Shown: piece after piece, positions 34,293 to 43,528 of the stretch
How the letters are laid out: each line of letters begins with the position of its first letter
Numbering within the stretch: position 1 is the first letter of the stretch
From: Mucilaginibacter sp. SJ
GTDB taxonomy: Bacteria > Bacteroidota > Bacteroidia > Sphingobacteriales > Sphingobacteriaceae
Length of the DNA stretch: 64,000 nt
Direction: 5' to 3'
Assembly (NCBI RefSeq): GCF_028993635.1
Contig: NZ_CP118631.1
Coordinates: 682,001-746,000 of the forward strand
Translations under genes and position numbers: made by a program
The notes under the pieces: generated by a model
What the model was told of the DNA's origin: nothing
Seen by the model: the letters and a program-made list of their open reading frames with translations, nothing else
The model's database searches: none

Positions 34293-34615
34293 TTACACTT
34301 TGAAATGTTTTGTTTTTGATGGAAGGAAACGGCCATGCGGCTGCGGCAGGCGGCTTCATTACACCCTACGCTTCGCTGCGGATTTCATTGCGCCGTCAGC
34401 CTTGCCACCGCGCGTGCAGGAGTGTATTCGTTCCTCATACACACCTGCCTTCCCAGCCCACGGTTATCGGTTAGTCACAGCACCGCAGTCACAAAATTAG
34501 CTACGCAGGAAAACAGTCAAGGGTATATAAACCACGGCTATCGCCGTGGCCCTTGACAGTTTTCCTGCTAACAGCTCCGGTTGTTTAAGCGGTGATATGA
34601 CTGGGTGTGCGCAGA
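34293..34615. other. GC-rich spacer with long hairpin between mob and integrase genes
   Basis: The stretch is much richer in G and C than its surroundings and has several imperfect palindromes, for example AGGAGTGTAT with ATACACACCT around 34420-34446. Its clearest feature is a 64-base hairpin at 34505-34568: 19-base outer arms with one mismatch (34505-34523 and 34550-34568) and an inner CCACGGC-TATC-GCCGTGG stem. It lies 48 bases after the 3' end of the integrase gene and may be a terminator or a recombination or transfer site. Confidence 0.6.
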
Positions 34616-35728
34616 TCAAAAGTCGAGAACAATCCGGTTCGCCGCTTCTTTCTTTGCCTTATCCACGACGCGGGTATATCGCTGGGTAGTTTTAAGGTGT
34701 CTGTGACCTAATAGCTTTGATATGGTATAGATATCTGTGCCATGATCAAGTTGTAAGGTGGCGTAGGTATGCCGGAGACAGCTAAATGTCAGGTGTTTAT
34801 TTATGCCCGCATCCTTTGGCCAGGCTTTAAGCATATCCCGGGTGTAATTATAGTTGGCTTTTGGAAAGACAGTCGCTTCAGGATCGCCACGTTCTCCCAT
34901 TAAGTCAAATGCCTGGTTAGAAATATAAACGTGTTGAGGTTTGTAAGTTTTGCGCTGACGGAATTGGAGATAGTAGTTATCCCGCTCCCCGCGAACCTGA
35001 TTCCATTTGAGGTATTTGATATCGCAAAACCGAAGCCCGGTTAAAATTGCCAGTAATACCACCCTTTTATACAGATCATCATTTACAGCAGTGTCAAGCA
35101 ATTTCCGTATTTCATCCATCGTTAAATATTCCACCTCTGCTTCAATTTCTCTTAGTCCGGGTGACAAGGCATGCAGGTCATCGCTGATCAGTTTTTCACG
35201 CCAGGCTTGTTTTAAGGCCGTACGGAACTTGTTATAATAACTTAGCGCACTGTTATGCCCAATACCTCGCCTTGATTCGCGCAGTTTAGGCTCATTTAAC
35301 AAAAATTGTTTGAATTGTTCGCAAAGAGAGAGGTCAAGTTTAGCAAAACTAATATCTGCATCCTCTGCAAAAAGCTGGAAATACCTGACACTGCTATCCC
35401 AATTGTGCCAATTTAAACCGCGTTGCTGATCTGCAAGTTTCCTGAAGTAGGTAATAAAACTTTCATGTTTCCTGAAACTTGGGGACATTCCATGTTTCTG
35501 AGCCTGCAATTCGAGTTGGCGGCTGGCGCAGATTGTAGTTGCCAGCTCCATCGTAGTCCGGTTATGATTTCTTTCGGCGGGACTTGCCGGATTATCATAT
35601 ACGAAGAGTTTAAGGTTTTCGTAGCCGGTCTGCTTATTTGTTTTGGGGTTTACGATTGGTGGATAGTAGTCCAAAAACAGGCGGTGACGCCCCTTTGTAA
35701 GAGCGTGTTTTCTGATTGTTACTTTCAT
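34616..35728 (-). CDS. Tyrosine integrase of the mobilizable element
   Basis: From the ATG at 35728 the protein has 370 residues. It has an arm-type DNA-binding N-terminus, a SAM-like core-binding domain and a catalytic domain. Visible active residues are Arg in LTGLRFCD, the Arg-His of SCLRHTYAT, His in LLGHRHLKTT and the nucleophile Tyr in TQRYTRV. The first His of the usual HxxR box is Ser here, a change seen in some members of the family. It catalyses integration and excision of the element. It is oriented toward the mob genes and ends beside a long hairpin. An earlier in-frame TTG at 35737 is possible. Confidence 0.92.
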   Translation of the reverse strand: MKVTIRKHALTKGRHRLFLDYYPPIVNPKTNKQTGYENLKLFVYDNPASPAERNHNRTTMELATTICASRQLELQAQKHGMSPSFRKHESFITYFRKLADQQRGLNWHNWDSSVRYFQLFAEDADISFAKLDLSLCEQFKQFLLNEPKLRESRRGIGHNSALSYYNKFRTALKQAWREKLISDDLHALSPGLREIEAEVEYLTMDEIRKLLDTAVNDDLYKRVVLLAILTGLRFCDIKYLKWNQVRGERDNYYLQFRQRKTYKPQHVYISNQAFDLMGERGDPEATVFPKANYNYTRDMLKAWPKDAGINKHLTFSCLRHTYATLQLDHGTDIYTISKLLGHRHLKTTQRYTRVVDKAKKEAANRIVLDF

Positions 35729-35823
35729 GGCGTTCAAAATTGGTTACGCATGAAGTAACAGGTTGATCTGCTAAAAGCTTAAAACTAAATTAGATTAATG
35801 AAAGTAAAAGGATTATTTGCTGT

Positions 35824-36246
35824 TTATAAGCCTTTGTTTTTTAAAATCTCAACTTTTTCTCTTTCACTAGCTAAAAGTTGTTCGTAAAGTTTTTTATTTT
35901 CCTCAAATAATTCAATTACCTTATCAATTGGGTGGAAAGTAGGTTGGTAATTTATTGCATTTAATGTAGACGTGTCTGTACTTGTAAAGGTGTTTGAAAT
36001 TATGTTCAAGACACTATCCTCACTAAAGTTCTTAATTGCTTCAACAGGAACTTTTAATATCTCAGCTACCTGCTTTAAGATATCATCTTCAATGACTTCT
36101 TTTTGTTCCAATAGAGATACCCTTTTTTGACTCCATTCTTCACCAAGAGCAATAGCCAAAGCCTCTTGTTTAAGCCCCAGCATTTCACGGAAGCGTTTAA
36201 CATTGCGGCCTTGGTGGATATTCTTTGGTGTTTCGGTGCTGTTCAT
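35824..36246 (-). CDS. XRE-family transcriptional regulator
   Basis: The 140-residue protein contains an XRE/Cro HTH: GRNVKRFREMLGLKQEALAIALGEEWSQKRVSLLEQKEVIE. A flexible middle and a C-terminal coiled coil (IELFEENKKLYEQLLASEREKVEILKNK), probably for dimerization, follow. It is upstream of the integrase on the same strand with 95 bases between, so it may control integrase expression. It also faces the start of the MNT/HEPN-like genes about 190 bases away and could act on that promoter region too. Confidence 0.85.
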   Translation of the reverse strand: MNSTETPKNIHQGRNVKRFREMLGLKQEALAIALGEEWSQKRVSLLEQKEVIEDDILKQVAEILKVPVEAIKNFSEDSVLNIISNTFTSTDTSTLNAINYQPTFHPIDKVIELFEENKKLYEQLLASEREKVEILKNKGL

Positions 36247-36439
36247 AAGTAAGTATGTAGGGTTCGTTCAAAATTAAACAAAATAATAAAAAGCCCTGCA
36301 TTATCTAATATAGAAATAATATCGGGTTAAATATGCCTTTTAATGGTATTGCATAGAAAGCCTCAGAATAGTTTAGTATTTTTTTGCTGTTGAAATTTGT
36401 ACTGCCGGTTAATGAAGAGCGGTATCAAATTCAAGGCTT

Positions 36440-37867
36440 ATGTATTGTGGTGTTTATGCTCCCTGGGATCATGCCCCAAAGTTCCTTCGTTTTTCAGAAG
36501 TGATGGATCCGATGATACCTGTAAAATATTTTTTTGATGCCGATGACGTAGAGGGACACCAGGAAACCTTGAAAACCTGGCGTCACCATGTTGTTAATGA
36601 TGGATTCTATAGTGATAAACGCTTTGGTCCCGGAGTTTTGTTCCATGATTATGAGCTTAATATCCGGCTTATAGAAGGACTTCACCTGCTTTTTTTAGAG
36701 CATCAGGAGTTTTCCTATGAGAAAAAGAAAGTTGATGTGGAGCAGCTTAGCGCAGAGAAAGAGGAATGGCTTTGGTTTCCTGTTGAGCTTTCGGAAAAAG
36801 AATTATTAAATCCGTACGTTATACTTGAAGCTGCATTTGATGAGGTAAAGCCGCAAGAGTTTCGCGATCACCTTGTCGAATGGCTCGCTGCTGCATTGTC
36901 CACCCATGCCATCGATGAATCCATGTCGCCGGGAGAGATTATTACGGTATACGAACATCTCAAAAAAATGTACTCCGCAGCATGGTTGATTTTTCAGCGG
37001 GATACAGAGCATGCATTTTTCAAGTTTAAAGCTACTAAGGTTAAACCTCAACAGGAAGATAATAACAATGTGACCGAAGCAGATACAAGCACGGCACACC
37101 CGGTAATAGAACAATCTCCGGCATCAAAGCTTGCGCTGAAAGAAGTTGTAAAGGCAATCTTGAATATTGAGCCCGCCGTAAGGGCAATCATTCAAATCGG
37201 CACATTGGAAAATCCGTTCGGTTATATACTATACATCATGATCGATGAACCGCGACATGAACTGGACTACCTTGTCAATGAGTTGATCGAGAACAGCCTT
37301 AAACCATTAATCGATATTTCTACGATTGTTGCAAGTGTATCAAGTATCAAAAATGGAAATACTTCAGAAAGAAAATTTTTGACCTGGGTACTTACTAACG
37401 GTGTAATTATTTACGAGACGGATGGGCTTGGTTTAGATAACCTGAATGCCGGGAATAATAGATTAATCTTAAATACCCTACAACATGAATCTCGGCTCAA
37501 ATTTGCAAGACTGTATTATACTGAAATAAGCTATCACTTTAGAAAAAAAGAATTTAGGGATGCACTTCAGGCCGTGCATAGGTCTATTGAGGCAACATTA
37601 ATGGAATATCTTGATGTTAAAGTTGGGTTTGAGACAACTATACCCAATCTTAACAGGTTGATCACGGTGACTTTGATTATCGATTCAAAGGTATCAGACT
37701 GGTTCCTTGAACTAAAATCTGCGCGTCCGGAGTTACATGATCTTTTGCAAAGCGTGTATCCCGAGACGATTAGAAACAGCTTAAACATTTCAGAACAAGA
37801 GATAATGGATCTGATGGGTAAAGCAGCAGATTTAATGATGCTCATCCATAGCCTTTTAAACGAATAA
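36440..37867 (+). CDS. Large protein with MNT-like and HEPN-like C-terminal domains
   Basis: The 475-residue protein has an N-terminal 215 residues of unknown helical fold (MYCGVYAPWDHAPKF), a variable linker rich in Asn, Thr and Glu, a strand-rich segment (VRAIIQIGTLENPFGYILYIMID and VLTNGVIIYETDG) like a degenerate nucleotidyltransferase, and a helical segment (YTEISYHFRKKEFRDALQAVHRSIEATLMEYL) like HEPN. The last two segments have the same order and lengths as in the next gene. The usual GS and DxD catalytic motifs of MNT and a clear R-x4-6-H of HEPN are not seen. It may be an inactive partner of the next protein. Confidence 0.55.
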   Translation: MYCGVYAPWDHAPKFLRFSEVMDPMIPVKYFFDADDVEGHQETLKTWRHHVVNDGFYSDKRFGPGVLFHDYELNIRLIEGLHLLFLEHQEFSYEKKKVDVEQLSAEKEEWLWFPVELSEKELLNPYVILEAAFDEVKPQEFRDHLVEWLAAALSTHAIDESMSPGEIITVYEHLKKMYSAAWLIFQRDTEHAFFKFKATKVKPQQEDNNNVTEADTSTAHPVIEQSPASKLALKEVVKAILNIEPAVRAIIQIGTLENPFGYILYIMIDEPRHELDYLVNELIENSLKPLIDISTIVASVSSIKNGNTSERKFLTWVLTNGVIIYETDGLGLDNLNAGNNRLILNTLQHESRLKFARLYYTEISYHFRKKEFRDALQAVHRSIEATLMEYLDVKVGFETTIPNLNRLITVTLIIDSKVSDWFLELKSARPELHDLLQSVYPETIRNSLNISEQEIMDLMGKAADLMMLIHSLLNE

Positions 37868-37889
37868 CCCACCTTAAAAAGTTTTAACA

Positions 37890-38792
37890 ATGAAGAGTAA
37901 TCCCATTAAGCTTACTGAATACCAAAATAAAGAATTGCAGGTAATAGCTGATGCATTAAACACTCAATACCAAATTGAAAAAATCATTTGCTTTGCCGCA
38001 TTAAGTTCGTATAGTTCTAAAGAAACTGTTTTTAGTTCAGCACAAAATAATTTAACAAATAATTATTACTTATTGGTATTGACTACAGAAATCACACGCA
38101 TTGAACATGTGATGCAAGATTATATCAATAAGCAGTTTTCAGGTGTATTTGTGATTGCACATGGGCTTGAAACGGTAATTAATCTGGTATATAACTACGA
38201 TACCTTTTTTCTGAATGCCTGTTTGAACGGAGTTCTCATTTATACATCCGATGGTTTTACTATGATCCCTGACTATGACGAAGCAAAAGCTGAAGAAGCA
38301 GTATTGAAAGACAAAGAAGCATTTGAAAGAATTTACAAACTTGCTTGTGGCTTTTTGGAGAGCGCATTTATTTGTCTGGAAAACAACTTTGATAATAACG
38401 TTATTTTCTTGCTTCACCAGGCAGTAGAACAGGGAAGTCGGGCATTGATCAGGTTATTTACAGGTTACCGTTCTGACATCCATAACATCAGTCGGTTACT
38501 TGATTTCTGCAACTGCTTTTCACCGGAGCCATCAGTGTTATTTCGAAGGCATTTTTCAGAGGAAAAACATCTTTTTCGCGTATTAGCCACAAGTTATTCG
38601 GATGCTCGCTATAAAGATAACTATCATGTCATCGATCATGAAGCTGACCTGCTGTGTAAACAGGTTAAAGCTTTTCTTGATCTTGTTGCCGAACTGGCAA
38701 AAAAAGAAACCGTACAGGGCACCGCTAGGACCACAGTTGAAGTTCCGGCAGAGGTCGTGGATTATTCCCCGGCCCTGCCAGCTTCGCTGTGA
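37890..38792 (+). CDS. MNT-like/HEPN fusion protein
   Basis: The 300-residue protein has an N-terminal domain with nucleotidyltransferase-like strands (KIICFAALSSYS, YYLLVLTT and NGVLIYTSDG) but without the GS-x10-DxD motif. A HEPN domain follows from about 140: FERIYKLACGFLESAF, then VIFLLHQAVEQGSRALIRLFTGY, then ARYKDNYH with Arg240 and His246 as an R-x5-H pair. HEPN/MNT pairs are toxin-antitoxin systems; in this fused form the MNT part is degenerate. The gene starts 22 bases after the larger relative, so they form an operon. A role in defence or element maintenance is inference. Confidence 0.66.
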   Translation: MKSNPIKLTEYQNKELQVIADALNTQYQIEKIICFAALSSYSSKETVFSSAQNNLTNNYYLLVLTTEITRIEHVMQDYINKQFSGVFVIAHGLETVINLVYNYDTFFLNACLNGVLIYTSDGFTMIPDYDEAKAEEAVLKDKEAFERIYKLACGFLESAFICLENNFDNNVIFLLHQAVEQGSRALIRLFTGYRSDIHNISRLLDFCNCFSPEPSVLFRRHFSEEKHLFRVLATSYSDARYKDNYHVIDHEADLLCKQVKAFLDLVAELAKKETVQGTARTTVEVPAEVVDYSPALPASL

Positions 38793-38828
38793 TTGTCATT
38801 TTGGCGGTCGGTGAAAGACTTTTTCTTA

Positions 38829-39725
38829 ATGAACGGAAAAATAAAAAATGATTCAATCGGCCTGCTGTTCCAGCAGGCCTTGAATAAAAAGCTCGAATCC
38901 GATCTAAGTAAGCACCACAAAAACAATTTGCGCTATGCCTTTAACCATTTCATGGAATTTCTCGGAGTGGAAGGACGTGAAATGTCAATCCGCGAATTGA
39001 CCACCTCCAGGATTGAAGAGTTCTTACAGCTTTTCGGCTCTTCTGCAACGTATTACATGAACAGGCGGCGGGAGCTGAACATCCTTTTTAACCTTGCTTC
39101 GAGAATGATCGATGAGGAATTGCCGGCCGCAAAAAGAACTGAATCCAGGCGGGTTAAAGCAACACTCCACCTGGCTTACGAAAAAGAACAGTTAGAGCCT
39201 GTATTTACTTTCCTGAAAGCTAACCACACAAATCTTTACCGGTGCTGCCTGATGACTTACGGTTGCTTATTACGTCCGCATGAAGAGATCAGGTTGTTAA
39301 CCAAGAAACACTTCAGGAAAGACAATACGGAGATTCATCTCGATGGCTCAGAAAACAAAGGCGGCAAGATCCGTGTGGTTTACGTACCGGATTACGTCAG
39401 GGATGAACTGGAACCTGTATTACAAGAGTTAAAAAGGGAGGACAATATCTTTAGCGGTGTTAGCGAACCTTTTAATCAGACCTATTTTGGCAAGCAATGG
39501 AACCGCGAAAAAAAGAAAATGTTAAGCCACGGCCTGATCTATCCCAAACAAACCCTTTATTCTTTCCGGCATACTGCTGCAATTGACGTGTTTCGCCGAA
39601 CAAAGGATGTTTATATGGTGCAAAAGATCATGGGACATTCCTCAGTGGTCATCACATTAAAATACCTGCGCAGCCTTGGTGAGTTCGATACCGAAGAATT
39701 GAAAGCAGCAGCTCCGGTATTATGA
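38829..39725 (+). CDS. Tyrosine recombinase of the HEPN operon
   Basis: The protein has 298 residues from the ATG at 38829; a TTG at 38793 directly after the previous stop is in frame. Active residues visible are Arg in GCLLRPHEE, the Arg-His pair in YSFRHTAA, His in IMGHSSVV and Tyr in TLKYLRSL. The N-terminal SAM-like domain has KHHKNNLRYAFNHFMEF. It is a compact recombinase of the XerC/D size class and follows the MNT/HEPN genes closely. The overlap with the next gene (ATGA) shows a coupled unit. It may invert or excise DNA nearby, but no inverted repeat target was recognised. Confidence 0.86.
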   Translation: MNGKIKNDSIGLLFQQALNKKLESDLSKHHKNNLRYAFNHFMEFLGVEGREMSIRELTTSRIEEFLQLFGSSATYYMNRRRELNILFNLASRMIDEELPAAKRTESRRVKATLHLAYEKEQLEPVFTFLKANHTNLYRCCLMTYGCLLRPHEEIRLLTKKHFRKDNTEIHLDGSENKGGKIRVVYVPDYVRDELEPVLQELKREDNIFSGVSEPFNQTYFGKQWNREKKKMLSHGLIYPKQTLYSFRHTAAIDVFRRTKDVYMVQKIMGHSSVVITLKYLRSLGEFDTEELKAAAPVL

Positions 39726-40777
39726 TCACATTTACACGTGAAGAGTTGTACCGGCTTGTTTGGGAAACACCCATGACACTGATCGCGAAGAAATATATCA
39801 TATCTGATGTAGGCTTTCGTAAGTTATGTATCCGCATGGACGTTCCTGTTCCCAAGCGGGGACAATGGGCTAAGATCCAGGCAGGGCATAAACTGAAACA
39901 GCCCGTGCTGCCCGTAACCGGCAAAGTTTATAAACCGGCTGTACTTGATGAAAGACCAGCCGGAGCACCTGTGAAAAAGGTTTGTCAGCTAAAAATTCAT
40001 ACAAGGAAAATAGCATCTGAAAAGCTGCCTTTCAGAGTCCCTGATCGTCTCGTCAGGCCTGAGCCGGTTACGCTCGCTGCCAGGGAGAGCCTGAAAAGAC
40101 TGACTGATCCGAATTTTCCGGGCATGGTAATCACGGCAAAGCGGGAACTGGATATCAAAGTCTCACCTGCTAACGTAGGGCGTGCGCTCCGGTTTATGGA
40201 TACGCTTATCAAATGCGTGAAGGTACGTGGCTATTTATTTGAACTGCATGACGATGGGAGTTATGTCGTGATACGCGACATCAAATTAAAAGTAACATTT
40301 CGGGAGCGGACAACCAAGGTGAGGATTTATAATAAATCTTATCGTAATTATGAATGGCACCCGAATGGGCAAGTCGTTTTCCGAATTGAAACGAGGCTAA
40401 AATCGGAATGGCAGGATCTTAAAGCTGTTTTGCTGGAAGAACAATTACCCAAAATACTGGCAAAGTTGGAACTGGCCGCAAAAGAGGAAGAACTTTACCT
40501 GGAGAAAGCCCGGATCTGGCAGGCAAACTGGGAAAGGGAAAGAAAAGAAAAAGCTGAATTTGAAGCCCGAAAGAAAAAGGAAAAAGAAGCTTATAAAGAA
40601 TTGATGAGGGATGCCGAACGCTGGAAGCGATCTCAGCTGATCCGGGAGTATATATTGGCTATGCCGGATCCCGATCCGCAATGGTTTGCCTGGTCGAATG
40701 CTAAAGCAGATTGGCTGGATCCTTATAATCCGGCCAATGATGAATTGCTGAAAGATGCGGATAAGAATGATTTATGA
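39722..40777 (+). CDS. HTH and coiled-coil protein of unknown function
   Basis: The 351-residue protein starts with an HTH-like segment: REELYRLVWETPMTLIAKKYIISDVGFRKLCIRMDVPVPKRGQWAKIQAG. A central mixed domain follows, then a long charged coiled coil (residues 235-310), and the C-terminus has MPDPDPQWFAWSNAKADWLDP. The N-terminal block is widespread in uncharacterised bacterial proteins. Translational overlap with the recombinase gene suggests that the two act together, perhaps as a recombinase and its DNA-binding guide. I cannot name a function. Confidence 0.65.
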   Translation: MITFTREELYRLVWETPMTLIAKKYIISDVGFRKLCIRMDVPVPKRGQWAKIQAGHKLKQPVLPVTGKVYKPAVLDERPAGAPVKKVCQLKIHTRKIASEKLPFRVPDRLVRPEPVTLAARESLKRLTDPNFPGMVITAKRELDIKVSPANVGRALRFMDTLIKCVKVRGYLFELHDDGSYVVIRDIKLKVTFRERTTKVRIYNKSYRNYEWHPNGQVVFRIETRLKSEWQDLKAVLLEEQLPKILAKLELAAKEEELYLEKARIWQANWERERKEKAEFEARKKKEKEAYKELMRDAERWKRSQLIREYILAMPDPDPQWFAWSNAKADWLDPYNPANDELLKDADKNDL

Positions 40778-40824
40778 AGCTTGAGTGTGCCATCGTTAAA
40801 TAAATACTAAATACATTTACAATT

Positions 40825-41604
40825 ATGCAATTACAGATAGCTTCTGATCTTCACCTGGAGTTCCCGGAAAACCGGAATTATATGGCTGTAAACCCTTTGG
40901 AGGCCAATGGGGATATTCTTTTATTGGCGGGCGATATAATGCCACTAAAAGATATTGACCGTCATGGTGATTTCTTTAGTTTACTTGCCGACAATTATGA
41001 GCATACTTATTGGGTTCCCGGCAACCATGAATTTTACCATTTCGACATCGCCAACAGGTCAGGTGCTTTTCGGGAATCGATACGATCCAATGTGACGCTG
41101 CTTAATAATTCTACTATTGAATTGAACCGGGCCAAGATCCATTTTACGACACTATGGTCGAAAATATCGAAATATAAAGCCCGTTATATTGAACGCGGAA
41201 TGATGGATTTCAGGGTGATCAGAGATGAGGGCAGGTTGTTCTCGGTCGAAAAATACAACCAAATGCATTCAGATTCCCTGGCATTTCTCGAAACTGCATT
41301 GAAGGCTGGAGCGGATAACCGGAATGAGGGTGTCAGGAACATCTTTGTGTCGCATCATGTGCCTACATTTCAGCATTATCCCAAACAATACTTAGATAGC
41401 GTTTTGAATGAGGCTTTTGCAACTGATTTAGATGCGTTTATTGAGGACAGTGGTGCCTATTACTGGATATACGGCCATCATCACGATGCTACCCCTGAAT
41501 TTAATATCGGGAAAACTAAGCTGCTGACTAATCAACTCGGATATGTACACCAGGATGAGCATAGCAATTTTGATCGCGGCAAGACAATAACAATTGGTGC
41601 ATAG
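40825..41604 (+). CDS. Metallophosphoesterase
   Basis: The 259-residue protein shows the calcineurin-like motifs in order: SDLHLEF near residue 7, LLAGDIM near 32, VPGNHEFYH near 65, VSHHVPTF near 178 and YGHHHDATPEF near 215. These give the two-metal site. It has no signal peptide, so it hydrolyses a cytosolic phosphoester such as a nucleotide or nucleic acid. It lies 47 bases after the HTH/coiled-coil gene in the same direction and may belong to the same unit. A perfect hairpin 16 bases downstream ends the transcript. Confidence 0.9.
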   Translation: MQLQIASDLHLEFPENRNYMAVNPLEANGDILLLAGDIMPLKDIDRHGDFFSLLADNYEHTYWVPGNHEFYHFDIANRSGAFRESIRSNVTLLNNSTIELNRAKIHFTTLWSKISKYKARYIERGMMDFRVIRDEGRLFSVEKYNQMHSDSLAFLETALKAGADNRNEGVRNIFVSHHVPTFQHYPKQYLDSVLNEAFATDLDAFIEDSGAYYWIYGHHHDATPEFNIGKTKLLTNQLGYVHQDEHSNFDRGKTITIGA

Positions 41605-41619
41605 ATAGCATAAAGGATG

Positions 41620-41644
41620 CACTGGCATGGAATCCATGCCAGTG
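41620..41644 (+). terminator. Hairpin after the metallophosphoesterase gene
   Basis: CACTGGCATGG and CCATGCCAGTG form an 11-base perfect stem with a 3-base centre, 16 bases after the stop codon. There is no long T-tract, so it may stabilise the mRNA end or terminate with help. The IS element begins 18 bases further on. Confidence 0.6.
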
Positions 41645-41661
41645 TTCCTGAAATAGTTGAG

Positions 41662-42899
41662 ATAGTCACAATTTAACCTGACAGTTACGATAATTTAAAA
41701 CACGTAACAGAGATTAGCATTATGACGACCCAATCAAAGATCATCAAAAACAAGATGGGCATATTGGAGCTTGCCCAGCATTTAGGTAACGTATCACAGG
41801 CCTGCAAAGTGATGGGCTATTCCCGAGACAGTTTCTACAGATTCAAGGAACTTTACGAACAAGGAGGCGAACTGGCCTTACAAGAGATTAGCAGACGGAA
41901 ACCGATTTTAAAGAACCGTGTAGAAGAGCATGTAGAAAAAGCCGTTGTTGAAATGGCAATAGACCAGCCGGCTTTAGGTCAGTTACGGGTATCCAATGAA
42001 CTAAAAAAGCAAGGCATATTAATATCTCCGGGAGGCGTAAGGAGCATTTGGCTTCGCCACGACCTGCAAACCTTTAAGCTACGTTTAAAGGCATTGGAAG
42101 CCAAGTCGGCACAGGAAGGATTGGTCTTAACCGAAGCACAGGTAGTCGCTTTAGAGAAGGCCAAAGAAGAAAAGAAAGCGCATGGTGAGATAGAAACGCA
42201 CCATCCTGGTTATCTGGGTGCGCAGGACACTTACTATGTCGGCAACATTAAAGGCGTAGGCCATATTTACCAGCAAACCTTTATTGATACTTATGCTAAA
42301 GTTGCCTTTACCAGGCTATATGACCGAAAGAATGCATTGGTGGCAGCAGAGATGCTTAATGACAAAGTGGTGCCGTTTTATGAGCAGCATGATCTGCGTT
42401 TACTTAGGATACTTACTGACAGAGGCACGGAATATTGCGGGTCAGGAGAGCAGCATGAGTTCCAGTTATACCTAGCCATCGAGGATATAGACCATACCAA
42501 AACAAAGGCTAAAAGTCCACAAACCAATGGAATCTGCGAGCGCTTTCACCGCACTATCCAGGATGAGTTCTATGCTATCGCTTTCCGAAAAAAGATCTAT
42601 CGCACTATAGCTGATCTACAGGCTGATCTGGATAGATGGATGTACAATTACAATAACGAAAGAACCCACAGTGGGAAATACTGCTTCGGTAAAACGCCAA
42701 TGCAGACACTGATTGACAGCATTCCATTAGCGCAGGAAAAACTATTGGAGAGACTCGCCGAAGACCAGCTTCTTCAGAGCCTTCACAAAAAGGGCTCAGA
42801 AGAAGCTGAGTCGGTGCATTCCGAAGAGAAAAAGCTATATTCACAAATCAAATCTGACAACTTATAAAACACCCAACTGTCAGATCAAATTGTGGCTAT
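41662..42899 (+). mobile_element. IS481-like insertion sequence
   Basis: The element of about 1238 bases is bounded by inverted repeats of 25 bases at 41662-41686 and 42875-42899, which match in 22 positions. One gene fills the inside. I could not see a target-site duplication with certainty, since the bases outside the ends differ. The element lies between the metallophosphoesterase gene and the ORF6N gene and seems complete. Confidence 0.8.
41722..42867 (+). CDS. IS481-family DDE transposase
   Basis: The 381-residue protein starts with an HTH ([35 protein letters not shown]) and a second helical DNA-binding region. It then has the rve integrase core: [26 protein letters not shown] and a [19 protein letters not shown] block. 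The Asp in IDTYAK or just before it, the Asp of TDRGTEY and the Glu of NGICERF form the DDE triad. The C-terminus includes [19 protein letters not shown] as in IS481 and IS3 relatives. The frame is intact and the ends of the element are present, so it may be active. Confidence 0.92.
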   Translation: MTTQSKIIKNKMGILELAQHLGNVSQACKVMGYSRDSFYRFKELYEQGGELALQEISRRKPILKNRVEEHVEKAVVEMAIDQPALGQLRVSNELKKQGILISPGGVRSIWLRHDLQTFKLRLKALEAKSAQEGLVLTEAQVVALEKAKEEKKAHGEIETHHPGYLGAQDTYYVGNIKGVGHIYQQTFIDTYAKVAFTRLYDRKNALVAAEMLNDKVVPFYEQHDLRLLRILTDRGTEYCGSGEQHEFQLYLAIEDIDHTKTKAKSPQTNGICERFHRTIQDEFYAIAFRKKIYRTIADLQADLDRWMYNYNNERTHSGKYCFGKTPMQTLIDSIPLAQEKLLERLAEDQLLQSLHKKGSEEAESVHSEEKKLYSQIKSDNL

Positions 42900-42925
42900 T
42901 ACAGCTAAAATAGAATGCCTGTTTT

Positions 42926-43462
42926 TTAAAAGCTATCGGTATCCGGCATATAGCCGATTCTTTTTCTGTCCATTGGCTGCGATTTTTTTTCGATCAGTTC
43001 ATCGAGATAGCCGAATAGCAAGTCAATATTTTTATCCTGCCTGATCAGTTTGCTTTTGATCTGTTCAATTTCCAACCTGAGTTCGGTGTTATCGAGGTAC
43101 ATGTTTCGTATCCGGTTGAATATCCGCATAACCTGAATATTGACCTGGATGGCCTGTTTGCTATTTAATACGCTTGATAGCATCAGTACGCCATGCTCAG
43201 TGAAGACATAAGGTAGTTTTCGCCTTCCCCCGCGTTTTGATGTCGCAATTTGCGACATCAAACTTTCAAACTCCGATTCATTTAGCCTGAACATAAAATC
43301 ATCAGGAAACCTGTCCATGTTCCTGGTTACCTGTTCGTTCAAACGCCGTGTTTCTACACCGTAAAGTTCCGCCAGGTCGCTGTCAAGCATGACTTTCTGA
43401 TCCCTGATATAATAGATTTTGGTCATGATGATATCGTCTGATATTGAAGTTGTATTGCTCAT
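42926..43462 (-). CDS. ORF6N-domain DNA-binding protein
   Basis: The 178-residue protein contains the ORF6N (KilA-N related) domain: MTKIYYIRDQKVMLDSDLAELYGVETRRLNEQVTRN, then RFPDDFMFRL and RKLPYVFTEHGVLMLSSVL. A helical C-terminal part follows. This domain is frequent in prophages and in Bacteroidota conjugative elements and may regulate or act as an anti-repressor. It is on the same strand as the integrase upstream of it, 66 bases away, suggesting one transcript. Confidence 0.88.
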   Translation of the reverse strand: MSNTTSISDDIIMTKIYYIRDQKVMLDSDLAELYGVETRRLNEQVTRNMDRFPDDFMFRLNESEFESLMSQIATSKRGGRRKLPYVFTEHGVLMLSSVLNSKQAIQVNIQVMRIFNRIRNMYLDNTELRLEIEQIKSKLIRQDKNIDLLFGYLDELIEKKSQPMDRKRIGYMPDTDSF

Positions 43463-43528
43463 TTATTTCTTATTTGAAAATTTAACCACAGCGCCAATTA
43501 TGGCTCTGTGGTCGTTCCAATAGGTAGT

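Noticed and set aside
34300..34500. Open frames in the GC-rich spacer after the mob genes
   Set aside because: Both frames come from palindromic GC-rich sequence; composition and lack of start context argue against genes.
41662..42899. Target-site duplication of the IS element
   Set aside because: The bases next to the inverted repeats do not match in a way that exceeds chance, so no duplication is claimed.
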